From Desmodus rotundus (lineage: Eukaryota; Chordata; Mammalia; Chiroptera; Phyllostomidae): DNA of 64,000 nucleotides. Shown here piece after piece: positions 49,435 to 63,212 of the stretch (within the stretch, counting starts at the first letter, position 1; the number at the start of each line of letters is the position of its first letter). The notes beneath the pieces are model-generated. The model was given only the letters and a program-made list of their open reading frames with translations. It did not search any database and was not told where the DNA came from. The position numbers were made by a program, and so were the translations under genes. Where the stretch lies: assembly GCF_022682495.2 (NCBI RefSeq), contig NC_071387.1, positions 151,450,347 to 151,514,346 of the forward strand, given 5' to 3'.

Positions 49435-49559
49435 CAAGAGGTTTAGCTAATAAAGGAAATAAAATGGAATAAAAATTTTAAATAGTATAAAATAAGCCTG
49501 GAAAAGAATGAAAATGGAGCAAGGAAGACTTGAGAGAAGTAGTCAAAATTAAATTTAAC

Positions 49560-50990
49560 AATATCAACAATTATTTTAAAAGTAAATGGTCTAAAATGGC
49601 AGAGATTATTGTATTGGATAAAATAGATTTAGCTATATATAATTTATAAGAACCTACTTTAAATATAAAGACATTGGGTATAAAAATAAAAGCATGGAAA
49701 AATGACATATCATGGTAGTTTTAACCAGACGGAAGCTGGAACAAGTATATTAACATGAGACAAATTAAATTCCAGAGTAAGGAATATTACTATTGCTAAA
49801 GAGGTCATTTAATCATGATAAATGGATTAATTAATCAAGAAAACACAATATAAATCCTAAAAGTGTACAAACCTATTAACAGAGCAAAATACACAGAGCA
49901 AAAGTGATGGAACTGAAAAAAGTAGATGAATTAAGTTGTAGGTGGAGATTTCAGCACCCTCTCAATAATTCATAGAAAAATAAAAAATCAGGGAGGATAT
50001 AGAGATTTGAAATAACACTATTACCTAATGTTATTGAGTAAATATTTTCAGAACACTTTATCCAAAAACATAGGCATATACCTTATTTTCAAGTGCACTT
50101 AGAACATTTAAAAAATAGACCAAATTCTTGGCCATAATGGAAGTCTCAACAAAATTAAAAGGATTCAAGTCATAAAAGGTATATCTTCCAAGTATGCACA
50201 GTATGTTCTCTCTGATAGAGAGCTCTCTGAAATATCCCAGTTTTATTGTTTAAAACTAAACATTACAATTTGAATAACCTATGAATCAAAGAAGATATTC
50301 CAAGATGAATTACAAAATATATTAATTTACTGAAAATGGAAATATGGCATACTACTGGATACAGCTAAAGCAACGCTTACAGGAACACTTATAGCATTAA
50401 ATGTTTATATAGAAATGTACCGAGGTTTAAGATTGATGACCTAAGCTTCAACTTTTAAGAAACTACATAAAGAAGAGCAAATTAAATCCGAAGTAAGTTA
50501 AAGAAGAAATAATAAAGATAAGAGCAGAAATGAATTAAATATAAAACAGAAAGGCCTTAAGGATAAAATCAATAAAACCAAAAGCAGGCTCTTTGATAGT
50601 ATCAGAAGACTTCATAAGCCTTTAGCCAGGAGACACAAATGGACAATTGAATGTGTAAAATAGGGGTTATCACTACATATCGTACAGACATTTAACCAAC
50701 AGTAAGGGAACGTTATGAATAACTTTATATCAATAAATTCAACAACTTAGAGAAATTCATAATGTCCTGGAAAAACAACTATAAAGTCTCACTAAAGAAA
50801 AACAAATAGATAACCCAAATAGGTTATTTTAACTATTTTTACTAAACTATTCTAGTTGTATTTAACAGTTTCTGTTAAGGAAATATTTCTTTAACAGAGA
50901 TACTTAAAAATCTTTTCTCAAAGAACATTATAGACCTGTGATGGTATCAGTGGTGAATTCCACCAAACATTTGTAAAGGTCACACTGGAG
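49560..50990 (+). mobile_element. Old L1 ORF2 fragment, sense
   Basis: CAGCACCCTCTCAATAATTC, TTTTCAAGTGCACTTAGAAC, GGATACAGCTAAAGCAACGC, GCATTAAATGTTTATATAG, AGAGCAAATTAAATCCGAAG and GTGGTGAATTCCACCAAACA follow ORF2 from the endonuclease end into the start of reverse transcriptase. Riddled with stops. Confidence 0.85.
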
Positions 50991-51550
50991 AAATTATAGT
51001 TATGTTACTATAGATTTTAACCCTTTCTTTAACCTGGCTCTGGTTTTAACATGAGAAAAGATAATATATTAAAAATTGTTTATGTAATTATGGAAACCAA
51101 AATAAGCTATGAAATGTTTGCTCGCTCTTTGTGGGTATCTTAAAGTCTGCCCTTTTCACATTGTTTTATTTGAGGTAGACCAAGAGAGATAATTTATGGA
51201 ATGATTTTGAATTGATCAGTTTTATTGTTCATCAGGGTTATTGAATATGTAAAGATCAGCTCCTTTTAAAAGATTATAGTAGATGGTCAGATCAGTGTGA
51301 GATATTTTTATTTGCTGAGTTCTTATGATATTAATATCCAGACTTCTGTGCTTATGCTGAGGAATTTTGAGTAGCAAAATCACAGAAAGAAATAATGGTG
51401 ATGATTATTTATTATTGATATATTGGTCCATTTATTGAAGGTGGGAGCTGGGTTTTGTTTTCTTGGATGAATCAGTTTTTCACAATACTTGTAATTAAGA
51501 CATGTTTTTGTAGGTAAATGCTTGATTCTGAGTAGTATCTTTTATTAATA

Positions 51551-51757
51551 GTCTTTTAAAAAAAATATTGTACTTACTTTTAGAAGGGGAAGGGAGGGAG
51601 AGAGGGAGAGAAACATCAGTGACTGGTTGCCTCTCACGCGCTCCCTATTGGGAACCTTGCCCACAACCCAGGTGTGTGCCCTGACTGGGAATCGAACTGG
51701 CAACTCTTTGGTTCGTAAGCTGGCACTCATTCCACAAAGCCACACAAGCTAGGGCCC
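51551..51757 (-). mobile_element. VES-type SINE, antisense, with target duplication
   Basis: Reverse tail TTTTAGAAGGGGAAGGGAGG, GAGAGAAACATCAGTGACTG, CTGACTGGGAATCGAACTGG, CACACAAGCTAGGGC head. TTTATTAATA occurs at 51541-51550 and 51758-51767, a 10-base duplication. Confidence 0.93.
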
Positions 51758-52974
51758 TTTATTAATATTCTAAATAATTTGAAGGTAGATAACACTTTTT
51801 GAGTGTGAACAGAACCATTTGCCATTATTTTCTAAAAGAATCATATTACTTAGGATTAAGGATTTCTAAAGACAAATTGATTTTGAGAGGCACAATGATC
51901 CTGACATTTCTTTCCAGAAAGCAAGTCAGTTTATTCTCAACATGCAAGTTTTCACAACCCTGTTAAAATGAGCTTATTCTCTGAACTTGTACAGAAACCT
52001 ACATATTGCTAAAATGTTATCAAAAGACCTTTTAAAAAGTGCCAAGAAATGAATTATATATTTAGTTTTATTCTTAATACTAGCAGCAGGAAGAGCACAT
52101 TGTGATCTAAATTGGTTAATTGAAGTTGGAATCAGTACTACCTTTATACATAGATCATATACCAGAAGATAATTAAGAACTACATTAAAATAATCTTGAG
52201 GACCAATGCACTCCAAATATTTCTGTGTGGAGAATGGCACACAGAAATATTATACAGAACATATAGACATATGGATTGACTTAACATTACTGGAAAATAA
52301 AATTTTTCATTATTAGCCACAAAGTAAAGGCAGAATACGTAAGTAACAAGATTTTTTTCCTGTGACATAAAATTCAAAATCTCATCTGTTGAACAAGTTT
52401 AGAGGGTAATGCACCAAAGAATTCACAAAGGCAATGGTCTGACAGTCAGGTAAAATCCTCTAACCCTTGGTATTCAAAGTGTCTACTCAAAGCAACATCT
52501 GGCAGCTTATTAGAAATGTCCTCCCAGGCCTCACCCCAGACCTACTGAATTAGAGTCTACATTTTAATACTGTATCCAGGTGATTAACATGAACATTAAG
52601 ATATGAGAAGCACCAACCAACTTATTTGGGAGAGGTGTGAGCTTTTGTGAGGCTATGGCCTTATTTCTGAAAAGTTTTAGAAATTTTAACCCTCTTTATT
52701 TCCAGACATTTCTCATACACGTCTAACACTTCAACTCATGTCTCAGACTTCGGAAATTAGGTTGCTTTATAGCAATTTGCAGCCTCATCGATGAATAAAA
52801 AGATGGCAAAGAAATGCTTATTCCTTTGTAGATTGTAGACACAGATAGATTTAGCCCACGAGTGAACATTTGCATGGTGTGAATGTATACTGATATTTAA
52901 TTTCTTTGTGTATTTCACTTAGAAAATATAAAACATTTTATAGCAATTCAATTGTTTAATTACTTAGTACTTAC

Positions 52975-53725
52975 ATTTTAAGTTTTTTTGAAGTCTTCTG
53001 TCTGCTGTAACCATTGTTCCTCAAGAAAGAAAGAATGCTGTTGTTGAGGAAAGCCCTGAACTTTCCTGTACATTCTTGCTGAGTTTCTCCAATTGGAAGA
53101 TTTACCCATCTGCCGATTTGAGCAAGTTTCCTAGGAGAGTGGGCCTGGCTCGTTTGCAATAATGTTTGCTGCTTGCTCTAAAGGTTCTGGGGCCTTGGTG
53201 AAAGGCTCCTCGACAGTAATGCAACCCTGAAGGTTCAGGTGTCTTCTGCACTTTGCCCCTTCGTGTTGCCCCCATGGGAACACTTTGTATTGCCCCCACG
53301 AAACTTTGGGGTAAAGGAAACTGACACAAATATACTGATATCGCTTGCCGTGCCATGGGTAATAAAGGCCTTTTTTTTTTCAGACCCATGAGCCTTGTAA
53401 GGTCTTCTGCCAGCGTCTTTGAAACAGTAGTATGCTAACTTCTTAGCTTGCAGACTCTTCACAGTTCTTGAGAGTTGGAACTTGTTCAACTTGACTAACC
53501 TAAGATGTGGTTTAAGTTTTTTGCTATATTCTGTAGTACAGATGATGTTAAAGTTTTCATTGCAGCTATTGATTTTTTCTTTTACACTTTTAATCTCTTC
53601 CAACTAACATGTATCGTTGCTGTATCATTTGGAAATAGGAGATGGATTAACTTTTCCTTGATGAACTGTGTGGCTTTTTGCAATATGTTGTAAATAAAGA
53701 CAGTGGTGCCAATCCAAAATTCATT
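52975..53725 (-). other. Unidentified GC-raised, stop-poor block
   Basis: On the minus strand three overlapping open stretches lie in different frames: 53603-53235 (122 codons, SLQAKKLAYYCFKDAGR), 53389-53102 (95 codons, Arg/Lys-rich) and 53159-52971 (62 codons, KLAQIGRWVNLPIGETQQEC). The layout is what a frameshifted processed pseudogene or a decayed transposon gene would give. I do not recognise the protein. No poly-A tail is seen at the low-coordinate end, which argues against a simple processed copy. Confidence 0.3.
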
Positions 53726-56659
53726 AGTAGATTTTGTTTTTTCTCTTGATTTCTTTCCCCCACCCCCCCTTTTTTTTGGAAGAAGAAATAGATTTAGAAA
53801 TCATTTCAGTCTCTTTCTTAGGCAGTATGCATTTGTCAGATGGTATATCAGAGATGTAACCAGTGGCCAAAAAACAGAACAATAACTGTTTCTATAATTG
53901 GATCAAATTTGTGACATTAGATACTTTAGAACTAAATTAATGTTATGCTTAAGCTCTAAACTAAAAAATCCTTGATTTTAGTTGTAATTTTTAAATAACT
54001 CATTTTCTGTTGATGAAGAAAGAATAATGAAGTACTTTTTATTGTTGTTCTAGAAGTTGAAAAAGAAGTTTCTTTTGTGTGAGCAACTTTGTTTCAATAC
54101 TTTATTATTTTACTTTAATGTAGCTTATCTTTCTACTCACTTTTTATAATGCATACACCTCTTTTAATTTAGATTTATTTGAAGTAAAATAAAGACTATA
54201 AGTTCTCACAACTGAATAATTTCTACCCCAAGAAAACAGTATGATATACTGAATGAAATGTAACTGCATATCACTGTTTTAATTAGCTTTTTAATTTATT
54301 ATATCTGTAGATTCAGATGCTGTTGTTTGAAGTAATACAGAGAGATTTTGTGGATCTTTATTCCATTTTTCTCAATGCCAACATCTGGTAAAATGATAGC
54401 ACAATAATGCAACCAGAATATTGATATTGATACAATCAAGATATAGGACATTTTCCATTACCGAAAGGATTGCCTGTATATTCCTTTTATAGCTAGACCC
54501 CTTTTTCCCAACCACGGCCCCCTTCTTAAACTCGTGGAATCATCAGTCAGCTCTTCAATTCTAGAATTCCATCATTTTAATGTTAAATAAATGGGGTTAT
54601 AGAATTAGTATGTAACCTTTTTGATTATTTCTTTTTGTTCAGCATAGTTTTCTAAAGATTCATCAGGTTGTTCTATTTGTCATATTCTTTTTTTTTTAAT
54701 TGCTTAGTATTATTCCATGGTATAGATGTATCACAATTTGTTTAACCGCACATTTATGGATATATGGATTGTTTCTAGTTTGGGACTATTTTGAATAAAG
54801 CTGCTGTAAACATCTGTATACAGGTTTTGTGTCAGAATAATTGCTTGTTACTCTGGGATAAATGCCCAGGGGAACAATTCTGGCTTGTGTGGTAGTTGCA
54901 TGTTTATATTTTTAGAAACTGCTAAGCTGTTTTCTAGAGTGGCTGGATCATTTCACATTCCTACCAGCAATAAACGAGTGGTCACTTTCTGTGCATCCTC
55001 ACCAGCATTCGATGTCATCACTAGTTGTTACTTTAGCCATTCTCGTAGATGTGTAGTGATAATTTCATTGTGGTTTTAATGGCATTTCCCTAATGGCTGT
55101 TGATGTTGAACATCTTTTCATGTACTTATTTGACATCTGTATCTCCTCTTCAGGAAAATGTCTCAATGTCTTCTGGCCATTTTCTGATTGAATTGTTTGG
55201 GTTTTATTACTCTAACATTTTGAGAGTTGTTTATACTGTATATTTTGGTTAATAGTTAATTTTCAGATATGTGCTTTGCAAATAGAGTTGGTCAGTTCTC
55301 ATTATTTTATGGAATTTGTATTTGTAAATTTGACTACTTGTTAAAATTAATTTGTAACCCCAAATCAATACTTGGGTTGATTTTAGTTATTTTAAAACCT
55401 GTGCAGAATGACAGAACTTTGTCACCTGACATGCACATTTCCAGCTGGGGTCCAACAAGGTGTTGCTCTGCCTTCTTATTTTAATTTTCACATTGCAAAC
55501 AGGTGTCCATTTTGAGGATTCTTTTATGCCACTGTTTTGTATATTTGTACTGTGATGTGCCTTACAAAGGAGATACCTGCATGAGACAGGCTTCTTTCAG
55601 GCACGAGTGATGATGCTGTATTGGGTATGAGTTCAGTTCTAATCACTATATATTCAATAAGGTGACTTTAAACGCAAACACACATGAAACAAGTTTATGT
55701 ATTGATCAGTTGATGAAAATGTTGTTACTGGAGGCTTGTGAGCATCTATATTTCAGTTTTTTCTAATTCGATGTTCATGGAGAATTCGTAGAACTTAATT
55801 ACCATGAATAATGAGAATCAATTGTACATTCTTTTCATCCTTTTAACAGGTCTTTCACAGAACAAAAATTTTTAATTTTGATGAAGTACAGCTGGTCAAC
55901 TTTTTCTTTTATGGATCATGATTTTGATGTCAAATCTAAGGACTCTGCCTAGTCCTACATCCTGAATTTTTTTGCTAGAAATTTTATAGTTTAATACCTC
56001 ACATTTTGAATTAAGTTTTGTATAAAGTGTGAGACAGGCTGGGGTTCATTTATTTTTTTCCCTATGAATGTTTAATTTCTCTGCTACCATTTGTTAAAAA
56101 GACTGTATTTCCTCCAATGATCTGCTTTCTCAAAACTTATGCCGGCATATATGTGTGTATGCTTTTGAGTTTTCTGTCCTGTTTCATTGATCTCTCTGTT
56201 TATCATTCAGCCAACACCACATCATTTGGACTGCTGTAGCTATATAATAGGTCTTGTTGGGTAGATTGATCCCTCCCCACTTAATTTTTTTTCCAAAATT
56301 GTTTTATCTACTCTAGTTCCTTTACCTTTTCATATATGTATTTTTAAATAATCTTGTCTATATCTAAAATCTTGCTTGGATTTTAATAGGAATTTCATTA
56401 ACTTACTTATCAATTTGTAGAGAATCGACATCTTTATTATGTTGAGTCCTATATGAACATAGTATTTCTTGCATTTCTTATGTCTTTGATTTCTTTTATC
56501 AGGGTTTCATACTTTTCAGGATATAAGTCTTGAACACATTTTGTTAATTTTATACCTGAGTATTTCATTTGTTTGAGTGGTTATAAATGGTATAATAATT
56601 TTAACATTCATGTTTTCACTGCTGTATATAGAAATACGATTAATTTATTTTTTACTTTT

Positions 56660-56720
56660 TTAATCCTCACCCATGGATGTGTTTATTGATTTTAGCAAGG
56701 AGGGGGTTGGAGCAAGAGAG

Positions 56721-56765
<45 letters not shown>

Positions 56766-56928
56766 GAAACATTGATGTGTGAGAGAAGCATCAATTGGTT
56801 GCCTCCTGTATGTGCCCTGACCAGGGATTGAACCTGCAACCTGGGTATGTACCCTGACCGGGGGAGGGAACCCACAACTTTGTGGTGTATGGGATGATGC
56901 TCCAACCAACTGAATCACCTGGTTAGGG
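56660..56928 (-). mobile_element. VES-type SINE, antisense, with (GA)n expansion
   Basis: TTAATCCTCACCCATGGATG tail side, GTTTATTGATTTTAGCAAGG, a 36-base GA run (56726-56761), AACATTGATGTGTGAGAGAA, CCTGACCAGGGATTGAACCT, TGAATCACCTGGTTAGGG head. Nested in L1. The GA run is the reverse of the SINE's CT body and has expanded. Confidence 0.92.
56726..56761 (+). repeat. (GA)18 microsatellite inside a SINE
   Basis: Uninterrupted GA units, 36 bases, derived from the pyrimidine-rich SINE body. Confidence 0.97.
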
Positions 56929-59900
56929 TAAAATACTGATTTTTGTAAGCTTATCTTATACCCTGCCATTTTCTGCTGCACTCTTATTTATTCTAGGATT
57001 TTATTTTTTTCTTGCTGGATTCTCAGGGATTTTTTGTGTAGACAAACATGTTATCTTCAAATAGGGACAGTTTTCTTGCTACTTTTCTGATTTGTATACC
57101 TTTCATTTCCTTTTCATATTGTAGTGGCCAAAACTTCCAGTACTATGTTGAATGAGATGTTGAAAGTGCAAATCTTGCCTTGTTCCCAGGCTTACAGAGA
57201 AAACATTCAGTCTTTTCCCAGTAAATGTTATGTTAGATGTAGGGTTTTTGTGGATGCTTTTATCAAGTTGACTAATATAATTGAACATGTAACTGCATTT
57301 CATTTTCAAAAAGGAAGTATTTATTTTTGCTTTTGAATGTGATCTATTTTTTGGTTTATTTGTCATGGTGCCAACAGCTGGAATTTGTGTACAGTTATTA
57401 ACATTAAAAAATTTAAGTGCCCTAACAACATTATTTAAAATCTCCAAATATGGAGTAAAAATTTACCTTTGTTGATACTAGAGACTCTATGAATAATGTT
57501 GTTTTATGTGTCCAGGGTTGCTCCCTCCATCACCCCTCATATTGCTGCCTGATTCCTTAGAAGTCTTCCTCTGGCCTTGCTACTATAATTGGTTGTGCCT
57601 TATCTTTTCATGTACCCACTTTATGAACATGCACTTAGGGTTAATGATTCGCTGGATTATAGCCTCCGGGTGCTTACTTCTTTTACAGTATACTAACTTT
57701 CTGATTCCCTATAAATCAGCACTTTACAAGTTATTTCTTTCAGTGGAATTTTATGATTTTAAAAGAGTTGACATAGATTTTTAAAAAAAGGAACATTTTC
57801 TGGGCAGCACAAGGGCTTCTTTCTGTGAAATGGTTTGAATATTTTAGATATAAGGGACTCTGTTTTTTTAATAAAGTTAAATTAAAATGCATCGATCAGT
57901 AGATTACTAACGCATTAGATCACTAAACAGCCAGTGCCCTCTGAATGGAATTCACTCAGTTCAGACATTTGATCTGCCCTTTCTAACCCTTGATAGCACT
58001 TCAAGGTTTTGCCACTACATGTGAGAATGCAAGATAAGCCTAAAACTTGGATTCTTTCTGAAGGTATAATGAGCTACCACCCCAGCCATTTGGCACATCA
58101 CCCACGTTATTTTAGAAAAAAAAAAAAGCCTTTCAGTGGAATGGGATTATTTTACTTTAGCAGTTTCCTATGTTATAAACTTTAATTGCAAGTTTAAATG
58201 AACAGAAGTAAATTTGTGCCCATATGGCATTAAAGTATGTTAACTTTAGGGGAGAGAAATAATATGAATAATGCTTAGAGATGTTTTTCTGTGCCAGAAA
58301 CAAAAGCATAGCATTCTTAAAATTGAATTTTGACTGATTTGTACCTGTCTAAGGAAAGAAGGATATGTTTTACGCTATTCTATTTCTTGGATCATGGGCA
58401 TTTCTAAAAGTAGAATAAGATTTGTAGCCTAGTAATGACTTTACAAGCTTCATAGTAGCTGGGCAAATAACCTATTGTAAATATCCTACATGTCTATCGA
58501 TGTCATTAAACACAAGCATATTGTACTTCAGAATTATTTAGTCATCTTCACTGTTACTGACAGTTGGTGCATTAGTTCATGTTAAAGGGAATATCTCTTT
58601 AAACTTCTTGGCATTTTCTAGGTTAGATGAATTACGAATTTGATTATTAAAATTAACCTTTTATGTTCATCTGGTATGTTGTTCTGAGCCAATGTCCTTT
58701 TGTACTAAATCTTTATCTTTCTGTGCTATGGAAAGAATCTTTATTCAGGTAGATATTTAATGCAAAGTATATTTTGCATGAAATGTAGTTTGCAGTATAT
58801 GCAGTTTGTTTTTACATGCAAATATTTTACAAATATATTTTGCATGAGCCAGAAGAAGGATGGATGTGTTCTAAGTTTGTACATCTTTTTATTTCTTTCT
58901 TCCTTTCCTCAAAATTGATTAGGATTTTGGAAATAATAGAAATGAATTCTACTATTACCAATAAACTATATTCGACTTCCAAAATATTTGTTAATTGATA
59001 CCCCTCATCACATCTCCATCTCAATACTCTCTAGGTTTTAAGAACATTTTGTTAAATTACTTAAAGGGAAAAGATTCTAAAAAATCATGCTTGGCTATTA
59101 TGTCATAGGCAGATGGGACTCCTCATTACACTCTTTATTTTATTCCTCTTCATGAGTTTGTCAGCTTTGTGGGGTGTTTTTTTTTCCTTATTTTTAAAGA
59201 AGAGATGGCACAAATTGTTCCTTGAACCTCTTTTTTTCTTTGGGGATGCACTTATGCATCCACACGTATCCATATTTGTGTGTGTGTGATACACATGTAT
59301 CACTGGGAATGTCTTCTTGGGCATTTATGAACTGTTTGATCAGAAGAGAGGGGTTGTGATTATTTTACAGTGAGATACAGCATTTAGAAAGAATTCTGGA
59401 CCTTTATTCAGAATTTGAGGTCAATATAACACTATTCAAAGTTTTGTGGAATACTTTAACTAAAACTATTACAAGTCAGTGAGTATAAGTTGGTTTTAAA
59501 ATATTTTCCAGTGCAGAAAGTTGAGTTTGGCCATTTTTGCCAGTGAAATAGTCTGAAATAGAGGTTAACTGGTTGCACGAGGTTATGAAATCTTGAATTG
59601 GAAAGTCACATATTTTAAGGGCATTTGTACTCCTTTTTCAGGAGTCACTTTTTCTAGGAGGGAGAGCAGATGTAACCTGAAGGAGCGAAGACCAGTTTGT
59701 GAAAATGTTCACAGGCATTGGGTTTTCCAAACCTAAGATTAAATGTGGGTTTTGATTGCTAATAAATATGTAGACTATGTTATGTAAAAAGACTGTATAT
59801 ACTTTTTATCTTTGTCTAGGGTCCTGAAGTATCTTGTTGAGTACAGAATAACTAGTTGAAGCTATGGTGGAGTTCTTAGAAGACATATTCTGCATTCACC

Positions 59901-60244
59901 TGTACTAATTTCCCATCTAGCTCCTAGAGCAATTGTCTTCATGTTATACTAATGTTAAAATCAACAGAGTACCACCAGTGTATCAGATAAAATATTTGTT
60001 TGCTGAGTCCTAAACTGGGTGAGCTAGACATCTTTTAGAGCCTGCAACAAGTAACTGAAACAAGTTACGTTTAGTAATGGTTGATTTGGTAGAAATAGTG
60101 AGGAAAAATATAGTGTGAATACTGACAATTGGGAAGTAAAAGAGCTAGCAAATCTACCTGGCACACAGAAATGAGAGGTGAAAGGTTCAGTCAGGATATG
60201 TGAAGTAAGGATATGAAGTAATAAAGAGGTATCCTACTTATTTG

Positions 60245-60365
60245 TTTACTTTTTTGCATCCGTCTCCTGAGAGCAGATGCCTGTCTTTTTCTCTTCTATA
60301 TCCCCAGTGCCTGGACCGATGTTGGCACATAGCAGCTTCTCGATGAGTATCTGTCGATTTAGCAA
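60245..60365 (+). repeat. L2 3' end fragment, sense
   Basis: GCATCCGTCTCCTGAGAGCA, TATCCCCAGTGCCTGGACCG and GGCACATAGCAGCTTCTCGA resemble the L2 terminus (CTGGCACATAGTAGGTGCTC). Confidence 0.65.
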
Positions 60366-60969
60366 ACTACCTGTCAGAGAGCATGAATTAGGCTTCATGT
60401 TGAGCAAAGCCGTATTCACTGCTATAGTCAGGGTAGAATACTTTATGCAGAGGGTTAAGAATTATTTTTGTTCTCTTTCAATCAGGGTTATTACTAAGTT
60501 ATCTTAGATCATAAATATTTCTTAGAAAATAATCACAGATTTATGTATTTATAAAAGAGAAACATTTTCAAAGCATCAGTTCTTGTATGGAAAATAGTGA
60601 AATGGGAAAATCTAATTTTAGGAAAGTGGTTTCTTTTTTAGGTTTATAGCATAAGTAATATCGGAAGTCAATGGTTATAGAACCATTTAGTGGATCCCAG
60701 AACGCGAGATGATCTCTGAGATATTGTATGGAGGCGTCTGTGCAAGAATTCTGACTTGGAGTTGTGAACCTGGGAGAGTTTATTTGGGCCACCTCAGTGA
60801 AACTGCATCATCCTACATCTAAGAACTAGTCAAACATTCTAGCTATGTGCATTCTCATACAAACTCTACGTTTGTAAACAATGCACTGCCCATAAGTTTA
60901 AAACGGCTACTGCCCATTGTTTTAATGATTTCATAAAGGTATCTGTTTCTATTTTTAAAACGCTGTGTG

Positions 60970-61197
60970 GCCTTGATTGGTGTGGCTCAGTGGATCGAGT
61001 GCCGGCCTATGAACAAAAGGGTCGCTGGTTCAATTCCCAGTCAGGGCACATGCCTGGATTGTGGGCCAGGTCCCCAGTAGTGGGCACGCAAGAGGCAACC
61101 ACATATCGATGTTTCTCTCCCTCTCCTTCTCCTTCCCTTCCCTTCCCCTCTCTCTAAAAATAAATAAATAAAAATCTTTAAAAAATTAAAAAACATA
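60970..61197 (+). mobile_element. VES-type SINE with target duplication
   Basis: GCCTTGATTGGTGTGGCTCA, GGATCGAGTGCCGGCC, GGTTCAATTCCCAGTCAGGG (B box), GGTCCCCAGTAGTGGG, AACCACATATCGATGTTTCT, CT-rich body, AAAAATAAATAAATAAAAAT tail. AAAACGCTGTGTG (60957-60969) and AAAACCCTGTGTG (61198-61210) flank it with one difference. This is the best-preserved head in the window. Confidence 0.97.
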
Positions 61198-61654
61198 AAA
61201 ACCCTGTGTGTATTTGTGGAGAAACAATTATTAATTTATTTTTGCTAAGGACAGAAACTTATTCAATGCCTAGACACTGTATGTATGTATGCATGTTTGT
61301 GTATACACATTTGGGTATGTAGATTGATATAGATACAGGATATACCTAATATATTATTAGATTGAAACTGTCACATCGTTTCTAGTTGTTGAGAGTTTCT
61401 GACTAGTTTCAAAGATGATGTAGGCTGACTGTCCTGGTTAGAAAAGAGTTCCTGAAGTCAATAGAGAAGAGACTTATTCTCCACATATTTGATAATTCTT
61501 CAAGCATTATGCATCTATTTAGGTAAAAGCATTTGGAAGAAAATGAAAGGACCATAGTTTCTGTGACTTTTTCTTCAAATCACTGCATACCCAACATGGT
61601 ACTTCTACCGAAGTTTCTTTTAGTTCCAACAAATCTTTTGTGTTTGTAATGATA

Positions 61655-62335
61655 TGGGACAGGGCTATGAAATTTTTATATGTATCATAAATTTTATATA
61701 TACATATATAATTGTGGTAAGACCACTTAACATGAGCTCTACCCTCTTGAAAAATTTTAAGTGCATAATACAACGTTGTTAACTGTAAGCACTATTTGTA
61801 CAGCAAATCTCTAGAACTAATTAATGTTGTAAAACTGAAACTATATACTCATTGAATAGCACCTTCCCATTTTCCCCTTCCCCAGTCCCTGGCAACTACC
61901 ATTTTACTCTCTGTTTCTCTGAGTTTGACTTTTTCACTCAGACACTGTCCTCTAGTTTAATCCATATTGTTGCATATGGCTGAATTTCTTTCCTTTCTAA
62001 GGCTGAATAATATTTCATTGCATGTATATGCTGTGTTTTCTTTATCAATTCATCCATCTATTGATTGGCATTTGGGTTGTTTTCCTATCTCCACTGTTGT
62101 GATAACGCTACAGTGAATATGGGAGTGCAGATACCTGAGGTCCTAATTTCCATTCTTTTGGATATATAACCAGAATAGGACTGTTGCATCATGATTCTGT
62201 TTTTAACTTTTTAAGGAACCTTTATACAGTTTTCCATAGTGGCTGTACCATTTTACGTACCCACCAAAAGTGTGCAAGGGTTCCAGTTTCTCGAATGACT
62301 GTGATTATCACTCAGAGATGCTCTTGGCATCTGCT
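61655..62335 (-). mobile_element. L1 3' region, antisense
   Basis: TACAACGTTGTTAACTGTAA, CAGCAAATCTCTAGAACTAA, CCTTCCCCAGTCCCTGGCAA, TCCTCTAGTTTAATCCATAT, TTGGATATATAACCAGAATA, TTCCATAGTGGCTGTACCAT are the reverse of L1 landmarks in the right order. Confidence 0.9.
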
Positions 62336-63212
62336 TCAGATGACCTGTGCTTATTTTGCTATAAGTCTTTACAAATAATTTATAAAGGTGATTTACTTGT
62401 TTCAGTTGTAAAAATACCTTACACTTAAAAACTAATTTTCCTTTTTTGAAGCTTTTTTTATGTGCATTATCTCTTGATTTTTATGTAGATACAGATATAA
62501 ATATAGATTTGATTCTTACATGTGATCAGGCTCCTCTTAGAGTTGTTAACTGGGAATCTAAGAAACTATTGTGCATTTTAAATTTGAGCTTTATTGTTTA
62601 AACTAGTCTCTCTGCAAAATTGTAAATAATTTGAAAGTTCTTATTTCTTAATATAGCTTTGTAATTTATAATTTTTGAAGATACACTTCTACTAACATTT
62701 CTATGTCAGTGCATTTATAGGATTGAACAAAAAATTTTACAGTAGATGGCGTGAATATTTTACTTTAGGTCTGCAGAGGAAAAGAACAACAACAAAAAAC
62801 GTGTGGGGAATTCTGTTATGAGCTAGCAAGTCTGTGGGTTTAATTTGAATTCACTGAAGAGAGTGGCCTTCGTAGATTTACAGTTAATGAGCAATTTTTC
62901 TTAAAGTATTCTGTCACTCTGGGATTGCATACAGTCAGAACTGACAGTTGGAAACGTGCTGAGATGGGGAAACCAAAAAACAGCTGTCTCTCTGGGCAAA
63001 CGCTACCAGCTGGTGAGGCTCGCCAAAGCAAAATATTTTATACAATAAAATAGCGTTCAGATATTTCTGAAGTTACATAGTACATATTTAAGGTAATTTT
63101 TTTTCAGTTTGTTTGCTTTTGTCAAGCCAAAATACTAAGAGTTTTTTCAGTTAAGGAAGTTTCCTCTTTTAATGACAACTAATCTCTTTAGTTTGTATAG
63201 ATATGCCTTAAG

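Larger units (their letters stand above)
54490..57430 (-). mobile_element. L1, long antisense fragment, split by a SINE
   Basis: Reversed L1 through much of ORF2: TAGTATTATTCCATGGTATA, GCCCAGGGGAACAATTCTGG, GAACATCTTTTCATGTACTT, TTTTTAATTTTGATGAAGTA, CCATTTGTTAAAAAGACTGT, ATTTTATACCTGAGTATTTC, GACAAACATGTTATCTTCAA, CCAAAACTTCCAGTACTATG. It is interrupted at 56660-56928 by a VES SINE. At nearly 3 kb it is the longest L1 piece here; no intact frame. Confidence 0.88.

Noticed and set aside
57103..57447. 114-codon minus-strand open stretch
   Set aside because: Lies largely in the antisense L1 and shows no intact L1 motif or other domain.
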